Shown in pieces: positions 9,501 through 18,793 of a stretch of DNA of 64,000 nucleotides. A program made the translations under genes and the position numbers. This DNA is from UBA2589 sp965223235 (lineage in GTDB: Bacteria > Gemmatimonadota > Gemmatimonadetes > Longimicrobiales > Gaopeijiaceae), in assembly GCA_965223235.1 (NCBI GenBank), contig CBDCVV010000022.1, positions 723,147-787,146 on the forward strand, in the 5' to 3' direction. Below the pieces are notes generated by a model. The model had not been told where the DNA came from and searched no databases. It was given only the letters and a program-made list of their open reading frames with translations. Within the stretch, counting starts at the first letter, position 1; the number at the start of each line of letters is the position of its first letter.

Positions 9501-9506
9501 TCCGGC

Positions 9507-10490
9507 CTAGGTCGCTCGCTTCCATCCATCGAGGATGGCCCGGGTGAAGTCGGGCGATCCCCAATGCACGCACGCCTCGAAGTCGAGCGTGACCTTTGCC
9601 GCGCGGACCGGCTGCGGTACCGACCATGCAGCGGCGACGACGCCCGCGAGTCCTAGCACCAGGAGCGCAGCCTGGAGCGGGTGACGCGGAGAGGCTCGCA
9701 TCGTCATCCGGTCGATTCGCTGCTCCAGCGGGGGGCGACCAACCGAGAAACCGACCCCGTACGCCGGTACGCTGCGACGAGTCCCAACTGCGATCAACAG
9801 CTCTGCATACCGGCGCACGTTCAGCGTCCCCCCTCGCACCACCCTACGGTCACAATCCACCTCGATCGCGACTCGGAGCCGGCGCACCATCTCCCAGACG
9901 GGCAGATGCCACGGCAGAAGGGTGACAAAGCCCGCACCCAAGAACACCAAGAGTGGGTCCCGAGCTTTCAGATGCTCTTGTTCGTGACGCAGCACCATCA
10001 GGCGCTCGCTGTCGGAGAGTTGGAGCACCCACTGCGGTAGAACGATTCGGGGTCGAACGGCCCCGACCACGGCCGGGCCCACGGTGTCCGAGACGTGTAC
10101 CGAGTGCCCTTCGACTCGTGCGGGACGCCAACTGCGAGAGCGGAGGTAGGTCGACAGCGCCCCACCCATGAGAAGCGTGCTGAGCACGAGCGACGCCCCG
10201 AGCCAACTCCACCCCAAGAAGGCGTCGAGCGACGCGTAGCTTAGAACCCCCTCCATCACGACTCCGGAAATCGTCGTCGTCGGGACGAGGTGGTTCCCCA
10301 TCTCAAAGGCTGGGGGTGCATCCCGGAGGACGACTGCCAGAACAGGGAGCGCGACAGCCCCCAAGAGTGCTCCAACCCAAACGCGCCGTGTCTCGCCCCC
10401 ACGGGCCAAGACGTAACGCTCAATAGGTACGGCCGCGATCAAGACCAGGCCGCCGATCACAAGGTTGTACAGCATCCATGCCGCGATCAT
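9507..10490 (-). CDS. BlaR1/MecR1-type M56 family membrane metallopeptidase
   Basis: A 327-residue integral membrane zinc protease. Predicted membrane segments lie near residues 5-25, 37-56, 92-113, about 185-200 and 275-292. The catalytic motif HEQEH is at residues 169-173, followed by the family's acidic third-ligand region (AIEVDCDRR). M56 members paired with BlaI sense an envelope signal and trigger cleavage of the repressor. Unlike staphylococcal BlaR1 there is no C-terminal penicillin-binding sensor domain, only about 35 residues after the last membrane segment, so the stimulus need not be a beta-lactam. The ATG overlaps the BlaI-like gene's stop (ATGA), the normal arrangement for this pair. 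Confidence 0.85.
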   Translation of the reverse strand: MIAAWMLYNLVIGGLVLIAAVPIERYVLARGGETRRVWVGALLGAVALPVLAVVLRDAPPAFEMGNHLVPTTTISGVVMEGVLSYASLDAFLGWSWLGASLVLSTLLMGGALSTYLRSRSWRPARVEGHSVHVSDTVGPAVVGAVRPRIVLPQWVLQLSDSERLMVLRHEQEHLKARDPLLVFLGAGFVTLLPWHLPVWEMVRRLRVAIEVDCDRRVVRGGTLNVRRYAELLIAVGTRRSVPAYGVGFSVGRPPLEQRIDRMTMRASPRHPLQAALLVLGLAGVVAAAWSVPQPVRAAKVTLDFEACVHWGSPDFTRAILDGWKRAT

Positions 10491-10864
10491 TCCCCCTCCC
10501 CTCCCAATCTCACGTCCAAGAGCGCGCGGATTCTCTCCAGCTGCTCCTCTGTCAGTTCCTGGTCCGAGACCAGGTGGGTCAGCAACGTCTCGGTCGAGCC
10601 CGCGAAGAGCTTCCGAGTGATCCGATCCACGGCACTGACCCTCGCCTCACCCCGTGGTACGAGCGCGTGATATCGATACGCCCGACCCTCGGCTTCGTGA
10701 CGGACGTGTCCCTTCTCTTCGAGCGTCCGCAGGATGGTGAGCACCGTGGTATAGGCCAACTCGTCAGGTAGTCTCTCGCGGACTTCAGCGACGGTGGAGG
10801 GCCCATGCTCCCAGAGCACGCCCATGAGATCCAACTCTCGGTCGGTGAAAACGACATTCCCCAT
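10487..10864 (-). CDS. BlaI/MecI/CopY family winged-helix repressor
   Basis: A 125-residue penicillinase-repressor family regulator. The winged helix runs from residue 3 to about 75 (FTDRELDLMGVLWEHG, then YTTVLTILRTLEEKGHV), and the C-terminal helices used for dimerisation and BlaR1 cleavage follow. ATG 10864 is chosen because GAGGAG sits six bases upstream; the open frame extends further only as noncoding sequence. A near-perfect 17-bp operator-like palindrome lies 43 bases upstream, consistent with autorepression. It is translationally coupled to the M56 protease. The divergent DUF5916 gene also has a matching half-spaced box and is probably in its regulon. Confidence 0.9.
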   Translation of the reverse strand: MGNVVFTDRELDLMGVLWEHGPSTVAEVRERLPDELAYTTVLTILRTLEEKGHVRHEAEGRAYRYHALVPRGEARVSAVDRITRKLFAGSTETLLTHLVSDQELTEEQLERIRALLDVRLGGEGE

Positions 10865-10906
10865 CTGACACTCCTCGTGACGAAGTGCACTCCGCTGACA
10901 CGTCTG

Positions 10907-10923
10907 ACTACGATGATCGTAGT
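10907..10923. promoter_or_regulatory. probable BlaI operator upstream of blaI-like gene
   Basis: The sequence ACTACGATGATCGTAGT is an 8-bp perfect inverted repeat around one central base. It contains the TAC/GTA half-sites typical of BlaI/MecI operators and lies 43 bases upstream of the repressor start. An extra GTAGTA half-site lies at about 10963-10968. Binding itself is inferred. Confidence 0.7.
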
Positions 10924-11016
10924 AGAAGGTGGCCGCTGAGGGACCTCGCGTCAACGAGAGTTGTAGTAGCATGAGCACCACCCCAGCGGTTGTCCCCGTC
11001 CCGTAAGGGTTGACGG

Positions 11017-11050
11017 TCTACTATTATTCTAGTATTAGATCCATAGTAGA
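11017..11050. promoter_or_regulatory. probable BlaI operator upstream of DUF5916 gene
   Basis: Two overlapping symmetries lie in this AT-rich patch. TACTATTATTCTAGTA at 11019-11034 has TACTA/TAGTA arms with a six-base centre, the 16-bp geometry of BlaI/MecI boxes. A wider repeat, TCTACTAT at 11017-11024, pairs with ATAGTAGA at 11043-11050. It sits about 70-100 bases before the DUF5916 start and about 95 bases from the blaI-side operator. Confidence 0.6.
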
Positions 11051-11120
11051 TCGAGCGCAGGAGCTTCCGTTTCCTCAGGTGAGGGCGGAGCCTGCCGCGG
11101 ATTTGGGGGGGGGGACGGGG

Positions 11121-13484
11121 ATGATGTGGCGACGACCTGGGTTCATGGTAGGCTCCGCATTCGCGGGTGCCATTGCACTGAGTATGACGGCTCTCGGCGT
11201 GGCCGACGTGGAAGCCCAGAAGGTGCAAGACCAAGCGGGCGCAACGGGAGCTACGGAGCCGAGTGCCGCGAGTCGGACCTCGGACGGCCGGCTGCACTTC
11301 GTCGTCGATGCGACCGTTGGCGAGATCCACATCGACGGGGTGCTCGACGACGCGGGATGGGCATCCGCGACCTCGATCCCGATCGCTTGGGAGGTGGATC
11401 CGGCTGAGAACGGTCCTGCACCGGTGGCGACCGACTGCCAGCTGACCTTCGACGAAGAGCACCTCTTTCTCGGCTGTCGCGCGTCCGACCCCGATCCGTC
11501 GTCGATTCGAGCCTACGTCACGGACCGCGACCGGATCGACGGCCACGATCGCATTGTGCTCACGCTCGATCCCTTCAACGACCAGCGACGCGCCTTTCAG
11601 TTTGGGGTGTCCCCTCTGGGCGTTCAGAGTGATGCGGTCTACGCTCGGCAGGCGACCGGGAACCCCCAGATGCCGATGGCCACACCGGTCGACCCCTCTT
11701 GGGACGCGATCTGGCAATCCGCTGGCTCTCTGACCGACGACGGCTTTGTCATCGAAGCCGCCATCCCGTTCAGTTCGCTCCGCTTTCCGGCGAGCGTCGA
11801 CCCTGAGGGCTGGGGCTTGTACCTGACGCGTTGGTGGCCTCGATCATCGATGGTCGAGATGCGAAGCGCGGAGTGGGACCGAGCGGACTCGTGCATCCTC
11901 TGTCAGGCGAACGTCGCCACAGGAATCGACGGTGGCTCGCCCACACTCAACGTGCAGCTGACGCCCGCGGTCACCGGCGGTCGAACCGAGTCGCGCAACG
12001 GGCCCGTCCCTTCCCCGCTTGAGGCCGGCCCCCTCCGTCGTGAGTTCGGGGTCGATGGAATGTGGGGGATCACCTCCGACCTCACGATGAACCTCACGGC
12101 CAATCCCGACTTCTCACAGGTCGAGGCGGATGTCGCTCAGCTCGACGTGAACAACCGATTCGCTCTCTTCTTTCCAGAGAAACGACCGTTCTTCATGGAG
12201 GGTGCCGACTTCTTCGGGACCCCCCTCCAGGCGGTCTTCACCCGTTCGATCGTCGAGCCTACGGTGGGCGGGAAGCTGACCGGCAAGTTGGGTAGCAACG
12301 CGGTCGGTGTCTTGGCTGCTCAAGACCGGAGCAACCGCGTACTGCTACCCGGGAGCCAGTTCTCTCGCTCAGCCGAGTTGGCGGGGAACGCGGTCACGGC
12401 GGTGGGACGCTTTCGACGAGACTTCGGGAACGCCTCGACGGTCGGTGCGCTCTACTCCGGGAGAGAGGGCGAGGGGTACTACAACCGAGTCGGTGGAGCA
12501 GATGCGTTTTACCAGCCCCTCCCCTCCGTCACCGTTCGCGCTCAGCTACTCGCGTCGACCACGCGGTACCCGGACGCCTTCGCCGCCGATCACGACCAAC
12601 CGAGTGGGGCGTTCACCGGCCGCGCGGCGGAGATGCGGGCGTCGTGGGAGTCTCGTGGTTGGACCGCCCGCGCGAACGCGAGGGACATCTCAGAGGGATT
12701 TCGGGCCGACGCCGGATTCATGCCCCAGACGGGAGTTCAGGATGGGTCCGTCGCGCTGACGCGTAGGTGGTGGGGCGGTCGAGACCGGTGGTACAACCAA
12801 TTCCGCCTCGAAGCGGGAACCTGGATGGTTCGTGACCAGGCCGGACAGCAGATCCATGGAGGTATGTGGACGGGGCTCACCTACATCGGTCCCGGCCAAA
12901 CCGTGATTGGCGTGTGGCCGAACCTCTTTCAGAAGGAACACTTCGCCGGGTCGACGTACGAAGGGCTCAACCTGCTATGGCTGAACGCGAGCACGGCCCC
13001 CACCGGATCGCTCTCCCTCGCGCTGAACGGCTTTGTTGGAGACATGGTCGACTATGAGAACCAACGCCTCGGTTTCCAGAAGCAGTTCGCACCTCGCCTG
13101 AACGCCCAACTCGGCCGCAAAACCGAGCTCGGGCTCCAACATACGTGGCAACGACTCACCTACGGCGGAGACGAAGTCTTCACCGCACACCTCGCTCAGC
13201 TGAGGGGCGTGTACAACTTCAGCGCCCGCTCTTTCGTCCGGGCGATCGTCCAGTACCGGCGCACGAATCGGAACGTCGCTGCATACAACGATCCTGTGGA
13301 TGAGCGCGATGAAGGCCTCTTCGGACAGTTCCTGTACGCCTACAAGGTCAATCCACAAACCGTCTTCTACCTGGGTTGGTCGCAAGACGGCGACGGCCGA
13401 ATCGACCCCCTTGGCGAAGCCACCGCGCTCTCGACGCGCGGCCGCACGCTGTTCGTGAAGCTAGGGTATGCCTGGCGTCCCTGA
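11121..13484 (+). CDS. DUF5916 protein with N-terminal carbohydrate-binding family 9-like domain
   Basis: A 787-residue exported protein. The signal peptide (MMWRRPGF, then a hydrophobic stretch to DVEAQ) supports ATG 11121 after a G-rich stretch. Residues about 55-230 form a CBM9-like domain (GEIHIDGVLDDAGWASA, YVTDRDRIDGHDRIVLTLD). The long C-terminal part, with NPDFSQVEADVAQLDVNNR and FFPEKRPFFMEGADFF, is the DUF5916 signature and probably forms an outer-membrane beta-barrel. The function is not established; the family is common in Gemmatimonadota and Bacteroidota. BlaI-like boxes upstream suggest control by the adjacent repressor. Its 3' end overlaps the convergent methyltransferase gene by 24 bases. 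Confidence 0.82.
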   Translation: MMWRRPGFMVGSAFAGAIALSMTALGVADVEAQKVQDQAGATGATEPSAASRTSDGRLHFVVDATVGEIHIDGVLDDAGWASATSIPIAWEVDPAENGPAPVATDCQLTFDEEHLFLGCRASDPDPSSIRAYVTDRDRIDGHDRIVLTLDPFNDQRRAFQFGVSPLGVQSDAVYARQATGNPQMPMATPVDPSWDAIWQSAGSLTDDGFVIEAAIPFSSLRFPASVDPEGWGLYLTRWWPRSSMVEMRSAEWDRADSCILCQANVATGIDGGSPTLNVQLTPAVTGGRTESRNGPVPSPLEAGPLRREFGVDGMWGITSDLTMNLTANPDFSQVEADVAQLDVNNRFALFFPEKRPFFMEGADFFGTPLQAVFTRSIVEPTVGGKLTGKLGSNAVGVLAAQDRSNRVLLPGSQFSRSAELAGNAVTAVGRFRRDFGNASTVGALYSGREGEGYYNRVGGADAFYQPLPSVTVRAQLLASTTRYPDAFAADHDQPSGAFTGRAAEMRASWESRGWTARANARDISEGFRADAGFMPQTGVQDGSVALTRRWWGGRDRWYNQFRLEAGTWMVRDQAGQQIHGGMWTGLTYIGPGQTVIGVWPNLFQKEHFAGSTYEGLNLLWLNASTAPTGSLSLALNGFVGDMVDYENQRLGFQKQFAPRLNAQLGRKTELGLQHTWQRLTYGGDEVFTAHLAQLRGVYNFSARSFVRAIVQYRRTNRNVAAYNDPVDERDEGLFGQFLYAYKVNPQTVFYLGWSQDGDGRIDPLGEATALSTRGRTLFVKLGYAWRP

Positions 13485-14153
13485 CTTCGTCGCGACGATC
13501 ACGCCAATGGGGCCGTCGTTCCACACACGCTCGGCTTGGAAGCCGACGGTGACGAGGGCATCGAGCTCCGCTTCGACAGGGAAGTACGTGTCCTCTGCGG
13601 CCCACTCCTCGAAGTGCTCCCAAGCGCGCTCCTCGGGGATTCCTTCACCCACCTGGTGGCGCGCCCAATGTTCGAAGAGTGGACGCCGAGCATCGGCGTC
13701 CACAGGCATACAGCAGTCTGCGTTCACGAAGACCCCGTTCGTCTCCAGCGCCTCGTGAATCCTCGCGAAGAGCTCGACCTTCTCGTCGAAGTCGGAGATG
13801 TGGTGAAGCGCTAGCGAAGCACACACGGCGCCACAGCGAGGTAGCTCTTCGGCAAAGGAGCGCAGCGTGGGTCTGGCCCTGGACCCGAACGCCGCGACGC
13901 GAGAGCGGGCACGCGCCAGCATCTCCGGATCGATGTCGAGCATCTCGACGCGGGCCCCCGGTACCTGCTCGAGAATCGCCGCCGAAAGCGCTCCGGTGCC
14001 GCACCCCAGATCGACGACCACAGTCGGCTCACTCGCGGCTACCGCTCGGGCCGCGACGCGCAGCATTTTCTCGTAGCCGGGAATCCACCGACGAATGGCT
14101 GCATCGTACGCCTCGACGTCGACGCGCAGGTGATTCCGGACCGAGTGGGACAT
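13461..14153 (-). CDS. class I SAM-dependent methyltransferase
   Basis: A 230-residue methyltransferase with a complete SAM-binding core: motif I VVVDLGCGTGALSAAIL, the acidic residue ending motif II (VEMLDIDPEML), and motif IV/post-motif LALHHISDFDEKVELF. The C-terminal part (WEHFEEWAAEDTYFPVEAEL) resembles ubiquinone/menaquinone-type or CmoA-like methyltransferases, but nothing fixes the substrate. ATG 14153 is chosen; an in-frame TTG at 14198 would add 15 unconserved residues. It converges with the DUF5916 gene and is divergent from the BNR-repeat gene at 14261. Confidence 0.8.
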   Translation of the reverse strand: MSHSVRNHLRVDVEAYDAAIRRWIPGYEKMLRVAARAVAASEPTVVVDLGCGTGALSAAILEQVPGARVEMLDIDPEMLARARSRVAAFGSRARPTLRSFAEELPRCGAVCASLALHHISDFDEKVELFARIHEALETNGVFVNADCCMPVDADARRPLFEHWARHQVGEGIPEERAWEHFEEWAAEDTYFPVEAELDALVTVGFQAERVWNDGPIGVIVATKSGTPGIP

Positions 14154-14260
14154 GCGAGAGTCTGGTTTGGGCGCTCGCCTGTTGTCAAAGTCGGGCAACG
14201 CCCCTAGCCTCGGAACGCCCAGTCGGGGCGCGCACAGTCGACCGTGGAGATACGTCCACC

Positions 14261-16993
14261 ATGAAGCTTCTTCGTCCGTACTCGATCGCCGTCTTAACGA
14301 TGGTCTCCCTCGCGGCCCCCAACCCCGCGGCGACCCAGTCCCTCACCGAAGCGGCTCTAGCCAACCTCGAGTATCGGGAGCTCGGTCCCACGCGCCAGAG
14401 CGGACGGTTCGTAGACATCGCGGTCCCGTCGGACGACCCGCACACCTTCTACATCGCCACGGCCTCGGGGCATCTGTGGAAGACGACGAACCGAGGGATC
14501 ACCTTCGACGTCCTCTTCGAAGATCAGCCGGACATCTTCTCGATCGGTGCGATCGCGGTCGCGCCGTCCGATTCCGACATCCTCTACCTCGGCTCGGGTG
14601 AGGCGAACAACTCTCGCTCGTCGTACTGGGGCAACGGAGTCTACAAGTCGACGGACGCGGGGGAGACGTGGACGAACGTGGGGCTTCCGATGTCTCAGCA
14701 CATCGGGCGCATCGTGGTTCATCCCACGAACCCGGACATCGTCTATGTCGCCGCTCTGGGTCCGCTCTACTCGGAAGGCGGAGAGCGCGGACTGTATAAG
14801 ACGACGAACGGTGGGCGTTCGTGGGAGCGCGTGCTCCACCACCAGGCCGAAGGTCGGGATATCGGTGTCGTAGACGCCGTCATGGATCCGCGCGACCCCA
14901 ACACGCTGTACGCCGCGACCTACGACAAAGTGCGCCTGCCCTACACCTTCGATCTCGGTGGGCCTGGAAGCCGGCTCTTCAAGACCACCGATGGTGGTGA
15001 GAACTGGATGCAGATCGGGCTGGGTCTCCCCGAGGGGATGCTCGGCCGCATCGGCGTCGATGTGTACGAACGGGACTCCAACATCCTGTACGTGACCGTC
15101 GAGAACGCGAACAAAGAAGACATGTCCGAAGAGGATCGGCGGGGCGAGCTCCTCCGGCACGAATCGAGTCGCGGCATGATCGGGGGCGAAGTCTACCGCT
15201 CGGACGACGCGGGCCTCACTTGGTCCAAAGTGAGCCCCGACGGGCAATCGATCGGCGGTGCGCCGGCGTACTACTACGGCCAGATCATCATCGACCCGAA
15301 CGACTCCGACGTCGTCCACGTGCTCTCGGCCGCTTCTTGGGGCACGTACGACGGCGGCGAGAACTGGGAGCGCCGTCCCTTCGGCTTCGGGGGTGACGAC
15401 CACGCGCTGTGGATCAACCCGAACGACTCCCGCCACATCATTCTCGGGTACGACCACGGGATGGGTATCTCGTACGATGCGGGTGAGAACTGGTATCACC
15501 CGGACTTTCAAAGTCTCGCCCAGTTCTACGCGGTCGGCGTCGATAACTCGTACCCGTACCGGGTCGCCGGGGGATTGCAGGACAACGGCTCCCACATGGC
15601 GTACCACACGAACCCTGCCGGCGGACCGGTCTACTTCGAGCAGTGGGAGCGGGTCGGGGGCGGCGACGGTATGTACAACGAGTTCGACTGGTGCGAGAAC
15701 CGCTACCTCTACAACGAGTCGCAGTTCGGTCCGATCCGTAGGACCGACCTACTCACCGGGGAAACGAAAGGGATCCGACACGACGATCCCGACATGCGGT
15801 ACAACTGGAACGCCCCGATCCTAGTGTCCCCGCACGATTGCGACGTGATCTACCACGCCGGAAACATGCTGCTTCGCTCCGAATTCCGTGGAGAGGCTTG
15901 GGAGGTGATCAGCCCCGACTTGTCGAAGGCCGACCCGGCAACACTGACCACCGGAAAGGGCGGCGACGGCAACATCCAGTACGGGACGATCACGACGATC
16001 GATGAGTCGCCCCTGCGGGCCGGCGTCATCTGGGCAGGGACCGACGACGGGAACGTCCAACTCACACGGGACGGCGGCGCGACGTGGACGCTTCTCAACG
16101 ACAACATTCCGGACAACCCGGAGTACTGGGTGAGCCGGGTAGAGGCGTCCCATCACGACCTGGGCACCGCATACGTCACGTACACGGGATACCGTCGTGA
16201 CGACTTCCGACCCTTCGTCTACAAGACGACGGACTTCGGCGCATCGTGGACGGACATCACGGCGAACCTACCCGACGGGCCGGTGAACGTGATCCGGGAG
16301 CACCATCGCAACCCAGACCTCCTCTTCGTCGGCACGGAGTTCCAGGTGTGGGTCTCCATCAACGGAGGCGACTCGTGGACCAGCATGAAGCTGGATATGC
16401 CGACGAATCCGGTCCACGACATGAAGATCCAAGAGCGCGACGACGACCTCGTAGTTGCGACGCATGGACGCGGGATCTACATCGCCGACATCGCGCCGCT
16501 CGTCGAGCTGACGCCGTCGGTGATCGCTCAGGATGCGTACCTCTTCACCCCGGAGCCCGAGGTGCGCTGGCAGGGCGCTGATCGGACAAACTACGCGTCA
16601 TCGAACTTCGCCGGCGAAAGCGAGGCACCCGGGGCGTCGCTCTACTACTGGCTGGACGACGCCGCCGAAGTGACGATGACGATCTACCAGGGCCAACTCC
16701 CGATCACGGTGATCGAGGACGAGGGGAGCGCCGGGATCAACGTCGTCCAGTGGAATCTAGAGAAGCGAATCGAGCGCTCGTCGGAAGAGCGTGAAGCACT
16801 TCGCGAGCAGCGAGGCGCGGGCGGCGGCGGTGGAGGCTTCCGTCGCGGCGGCCCGTCGGCGGCCGACCGGCTCCGCTTCGCCATCAGCGACGCGCCTCCG
16901 GGGGAGTACCGGGTCGTCCTGACTGTAGACGGTCGCGACTACGAGTCGTCCGTCGAGGTAGTCAAAGACGAGTGGTGGATGGAGCGACGCTGA
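14261..16993 (+). CDS. secreted sortilin/VPS10-like BNR-repeat protein (copy 1)
   Basis: A 910-residue exported beta-propeller protein. A signal peptide of about 26 residues ends near AATQS. Multiple BNR/Asp-box repeats follow, such as KSTDAGETWTNVG, KTTDGGENWMQIG, DDAGLTWSKV and TRDGGATWTLL, giving one or two sortilin-type propellers over residues 35-750. The C-terminal 150 residues include a glycine-rich linker (GAGGGGGGFRRGG) and an Ig-like end (YRVVLTVDGRDYESSVEVV). Such proteins are often labelled glycosyl hydrolases, but Asp-box repeats alone do not show catalysis. A second protein of the same architecture is encoded at 39585-42719. Confidence 0.83.
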   Translation: MKLLRPYSIAVLTMVSLAAPNPAATQSLTEAALANLEYRELGPTRQSGRFVDIAVPSDDPHTFYIATASGHLWKTTNRGITFDVLFEDQPDIFSIGAIAVAPSDSDILYLGSGEANNSRSSYWGNGVYKSTDAGETWTNVGLPMSQHIGRIVVHPTNPDIVYVAALGPLYSEGGERGLYKTTNGGRSWERVLHHQAEGRDIGVVDAVMDPRDPNTLYAATYDKVRLPYTFDLGGPGSRLFKTTDGGENWMQIGLGLPEGMLGRIGVDVYERDSNILYVTVENANKEDMSEEDRRGELLRHESSRGMIGGEVYRSDDAGLTWSKVSPDGQSIGGAPAYYYGQIIIDPNDSDVVHVLSAASWGTYDGGENWERRPFGFGGDDHALWINPNDSRHIILGYDHGMGISYDAGENWYHPDFQSLAQFYAVGVDNSYPYRVAGGLQDNGSHMAYHTNPAGGPVYFEQWERVGGGDGMYNEFDWCENRYLYNESQFGPIRRTDLLTGETKGIRHDDPDMRYNWNAPILVSPHDCDVIYHAGNMLLRSEFRGEAWEVISPDLSKADPATLTTGKGGDGNIQYGTITTIDESPLRAGVIWAGTDDGNVQLTRDGGATWTLLNDNIPDNPEYWVSRVEASHHDLGTAYVTYTGYRRDDFRPFVYKTTDFGASWTDITANLPDGPVNVIREHHRNPDLLFVGTEFQVWVSINGGDSWTSMKLDMPTNPVHDMKIQERDDDLVVATHGRGIYIADIAPLVELTPSVIAQDAYLFTPEPEVRWQGADRTNYASSNFAGESEAPGASLYYWLDDAAEVTMTIYQGQLPITVIEDEGSAGINVVQWNLEKRIERSSEEREALREQRGAGGGGGGFRRGGPSAADRLRFAISDAPPGEYRVVLTVDGRDYESSVEVVKDEWWMERR

Positions 16994-16997
16994 TCGC

Positions 16998-18779
16998 TCA
17001 GTTCGCCTCACCACTGTCGCACGCCGCAACCCTGGCCGTCACCAAGTCACGCTGACTGGAGTCGATGCCGATCTGGTCTCCGAGGTAGTCGCCACTGCCT
17101 CCGAAGCCCAGGTCGGCCATCGATGACCCGTATGTCGCGCCGATCGTGGCCCAGACAGCGCACGGGACCTCGATGACCTCGTCGGTCTGGTCGAGAGAGC
17201 CAGAGCCGTCGAGGTCGTAGTGACTCATGAGCGTCGACTGAACGATCGTCGCCCAGCGCACGGACCCGGCCGGGGCCCCTGCGGCGCCCCTCGCGATGCG
17301 CGAAGCCGTGAGGAGGTCGAGAAACTCCTTCAGGTCGGGGGCGATCTGCACCGCCTCGACTTCAGCAGACCGTGTGGCGGCCTGCACGCATCCGTTGGCC
17401 CGCGACAGCACTTCCTCTCGCTGACTCGGCGCTACGCCGATGTGGTCGCCCACATAGACATCACCGGCCAAGAAGCCCAAGCCGTAGCCATACTCGGGAT
17501 GGGTCGCGGCCATCGACTGCCACACATCGCACGGGATGCTCCGAATCTCGACGGCAAGGTCGAGAGCACCGGAGGCGTCACGGTCGAACCGGTTGAGCAA
17601 GATCTCCCGCACTTGCGACGCCCACTCTTCGGCCGATGTCCCTAGACGCCCCGCGTTCTGGAGAATCTCGCCAGCGGCCTCGAGTCGGACGAAGCGCTCC
17701 ACCGCCTCGGGAAGGTCGGAGGAAGTCGTGGGCTCGCCGATTGTGGCGGGGTCGGTCGCAACGGGCACCTCACCTCGGAGGCACGCAGAAGCCCTCCGGT
17801 ACGCCGCGTCGCGTACATTATCCGCGATCTCGAAGACGACGTGCCCGACGTACGGTTCCCGTCCACCATCGAAGCCGAAGCGGGTGAGGAAGTTCGGGAA
17901 GGCATCTTCGAGGGCCAGCCAGACGGCACACCCCGGGCCATCGATCTCGCCGGCACGGTCGATCTGGCCCGAGCGATCGTAGTCGAACGACCCGAGCAAG
18001 ACGGTTCGCGCAGCCAAGAGGCGCATCTGCTCGTTCGGGAGCTGGGTCATCCCCTGCAACGCCCGATCGACGGTGACGACGCCTTGGCCTTGAGAGGCCA
18101 GGGAGAGACCGGTCCCGACCACGTTCTCACCGGGCACGTACCCGACCTCGCGCAACATATCCAGCACCGCTGCGACCGCGGTGTCGGCCACGAACTCCGG
18201 CCGCGGCGTGTACGTCATCGACGACCGATTGTAGTCCCACAGCTGGAAGGTGAAGCCGATGGAGTCGCGTTGGAACAAGAGCGAGACCGGAAGGTCGCGA
18301 TAGCTCCGCTCCACAGCTTCGACGAGGTCGTACAGCAACGCACCTTCAGCCAGACGCTCCTCGTCGTTCTCACTCCCAATGAGCGAAGCCAGAGCGTTGG
18401 ACGACATATTCCCGGAGTCCATCCGATACTCGACGTCGGGCGCCCAACGGCTCATCACGTTCTGGACCGTGTCCGGAATGAACTCCGGAATCACGAACGC
18501 CTCGACCGAGGGGTACACGATCATCACGTCGTCGGGCCCGAAGCCGTTCTGAGTGACATCGATCACCTGGACCCGCGTCGGCGGCTGGAGCGGCAGGAGA
18601 AAGAGCTCGAAGACCAAGAATTCGATCGTGGCAGAGTCGGTCAGCTGCACGACGGGTCGAGTGACCTGCGTGAAGTCGACGTCCTCGACCAGCTGAGCAC
18701 GTGTCTGGAGTGGGCTCGCTGCGGTGGCCAACACGAGCCCCGCGACGAGGGCCCAAGCCGATATCCGCAAACCGTCCAC
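16998..18779 (-). CDS. secreted protein with three EF-hand-like/cysteine repeats; last gene of motor operon
   Basis: A 593-residue exported protein of no family I can name. GTG 18779 is followed by a signal peptide (about residues 6-29). Residues 30-260 contain no recognised domain. Then come three repeats of about 70 residues, each opening with a calcium-loop-like motif: DYDRSGQIDRAGE (266-278), DRDASGALDLAVE (399-411) and DLDGSGSLDQTDE (522-534). Each then has a cysteine followed by a VW pair and ends in a second cysteine; the last two repeats also share YxGDxIGIxxSQR. Paired cysteines suggest a disulfide and hence periplasmic or external location. It is 14 bases downstream of the TPR lipoprotein and is probably an effector or structural partner of the ExbB/ExbD motor. 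Confidence 0.72.
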   Translation of the reverse strand: MDGLRISAWALVAGLVLATAASPLQTRAQLVEDVDFTQVTRPVVQLTDSATIEFLVFELFLLPLQPPTRVQVIDVTQNGFGPDDVMIVYPSVEAFVIPEFIPDTVQNVMSRWAPDVEYRMDSGNMSSNALASLIGSENDEERLAEGALLYDLVEAVERSYRDLPVSLLFQRDSIGFTFQLWDYNRSSMTYTPRPEFVADTAVAAVLDMLREVGYVPGENVVGTGLSLASQGQGVVTVDRALQGMTQLPNEQMRLLAARTVLLGSFDYDRSGQIDRAGEIDGPGCAVWLALEDAFPNFLTRFGFDGGREPYVGHVVFEIADNVRDAAYRRASACLRGEVPVATDPATIGEPTTSSDLPEAVERFVRLEAAGEILQNAGRLGTSAEEWASQVREILLNRFDRDASGALDLAVEIRSIPCDVWQSMAATHPEYGYGLGFLAGDVYVGDHIGVAPSQREEVLSRANGCVQAATRSAEVEAVQIAPDLKEFLDLLTASRIARGAAGAPAGSVRWATIVQSTLMSHYDLDGSGSLDQTDEVIEVPCAVWATIGATYGSSMADLGFGGSGDYLGDQIGIDSSQRDLVTARVAACDSGEAN

Positions 18780-18793
18780 TCTCCCGCGCCTCC

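Noticed and set aside
10487..10981. Longer start (10981) for the BlaI-like repressor
   Set aside because: The extra 39 residues cover the operator region and have no family match; ATG 10864 has a good Shine-Dalgarno sequence.
14357..15607. 416-codon open frame on the minus strand
   Set aside because: Antisense to the BNR protein and made of Val/Arg/Asp-rich low-complexity sequence; no start signal.
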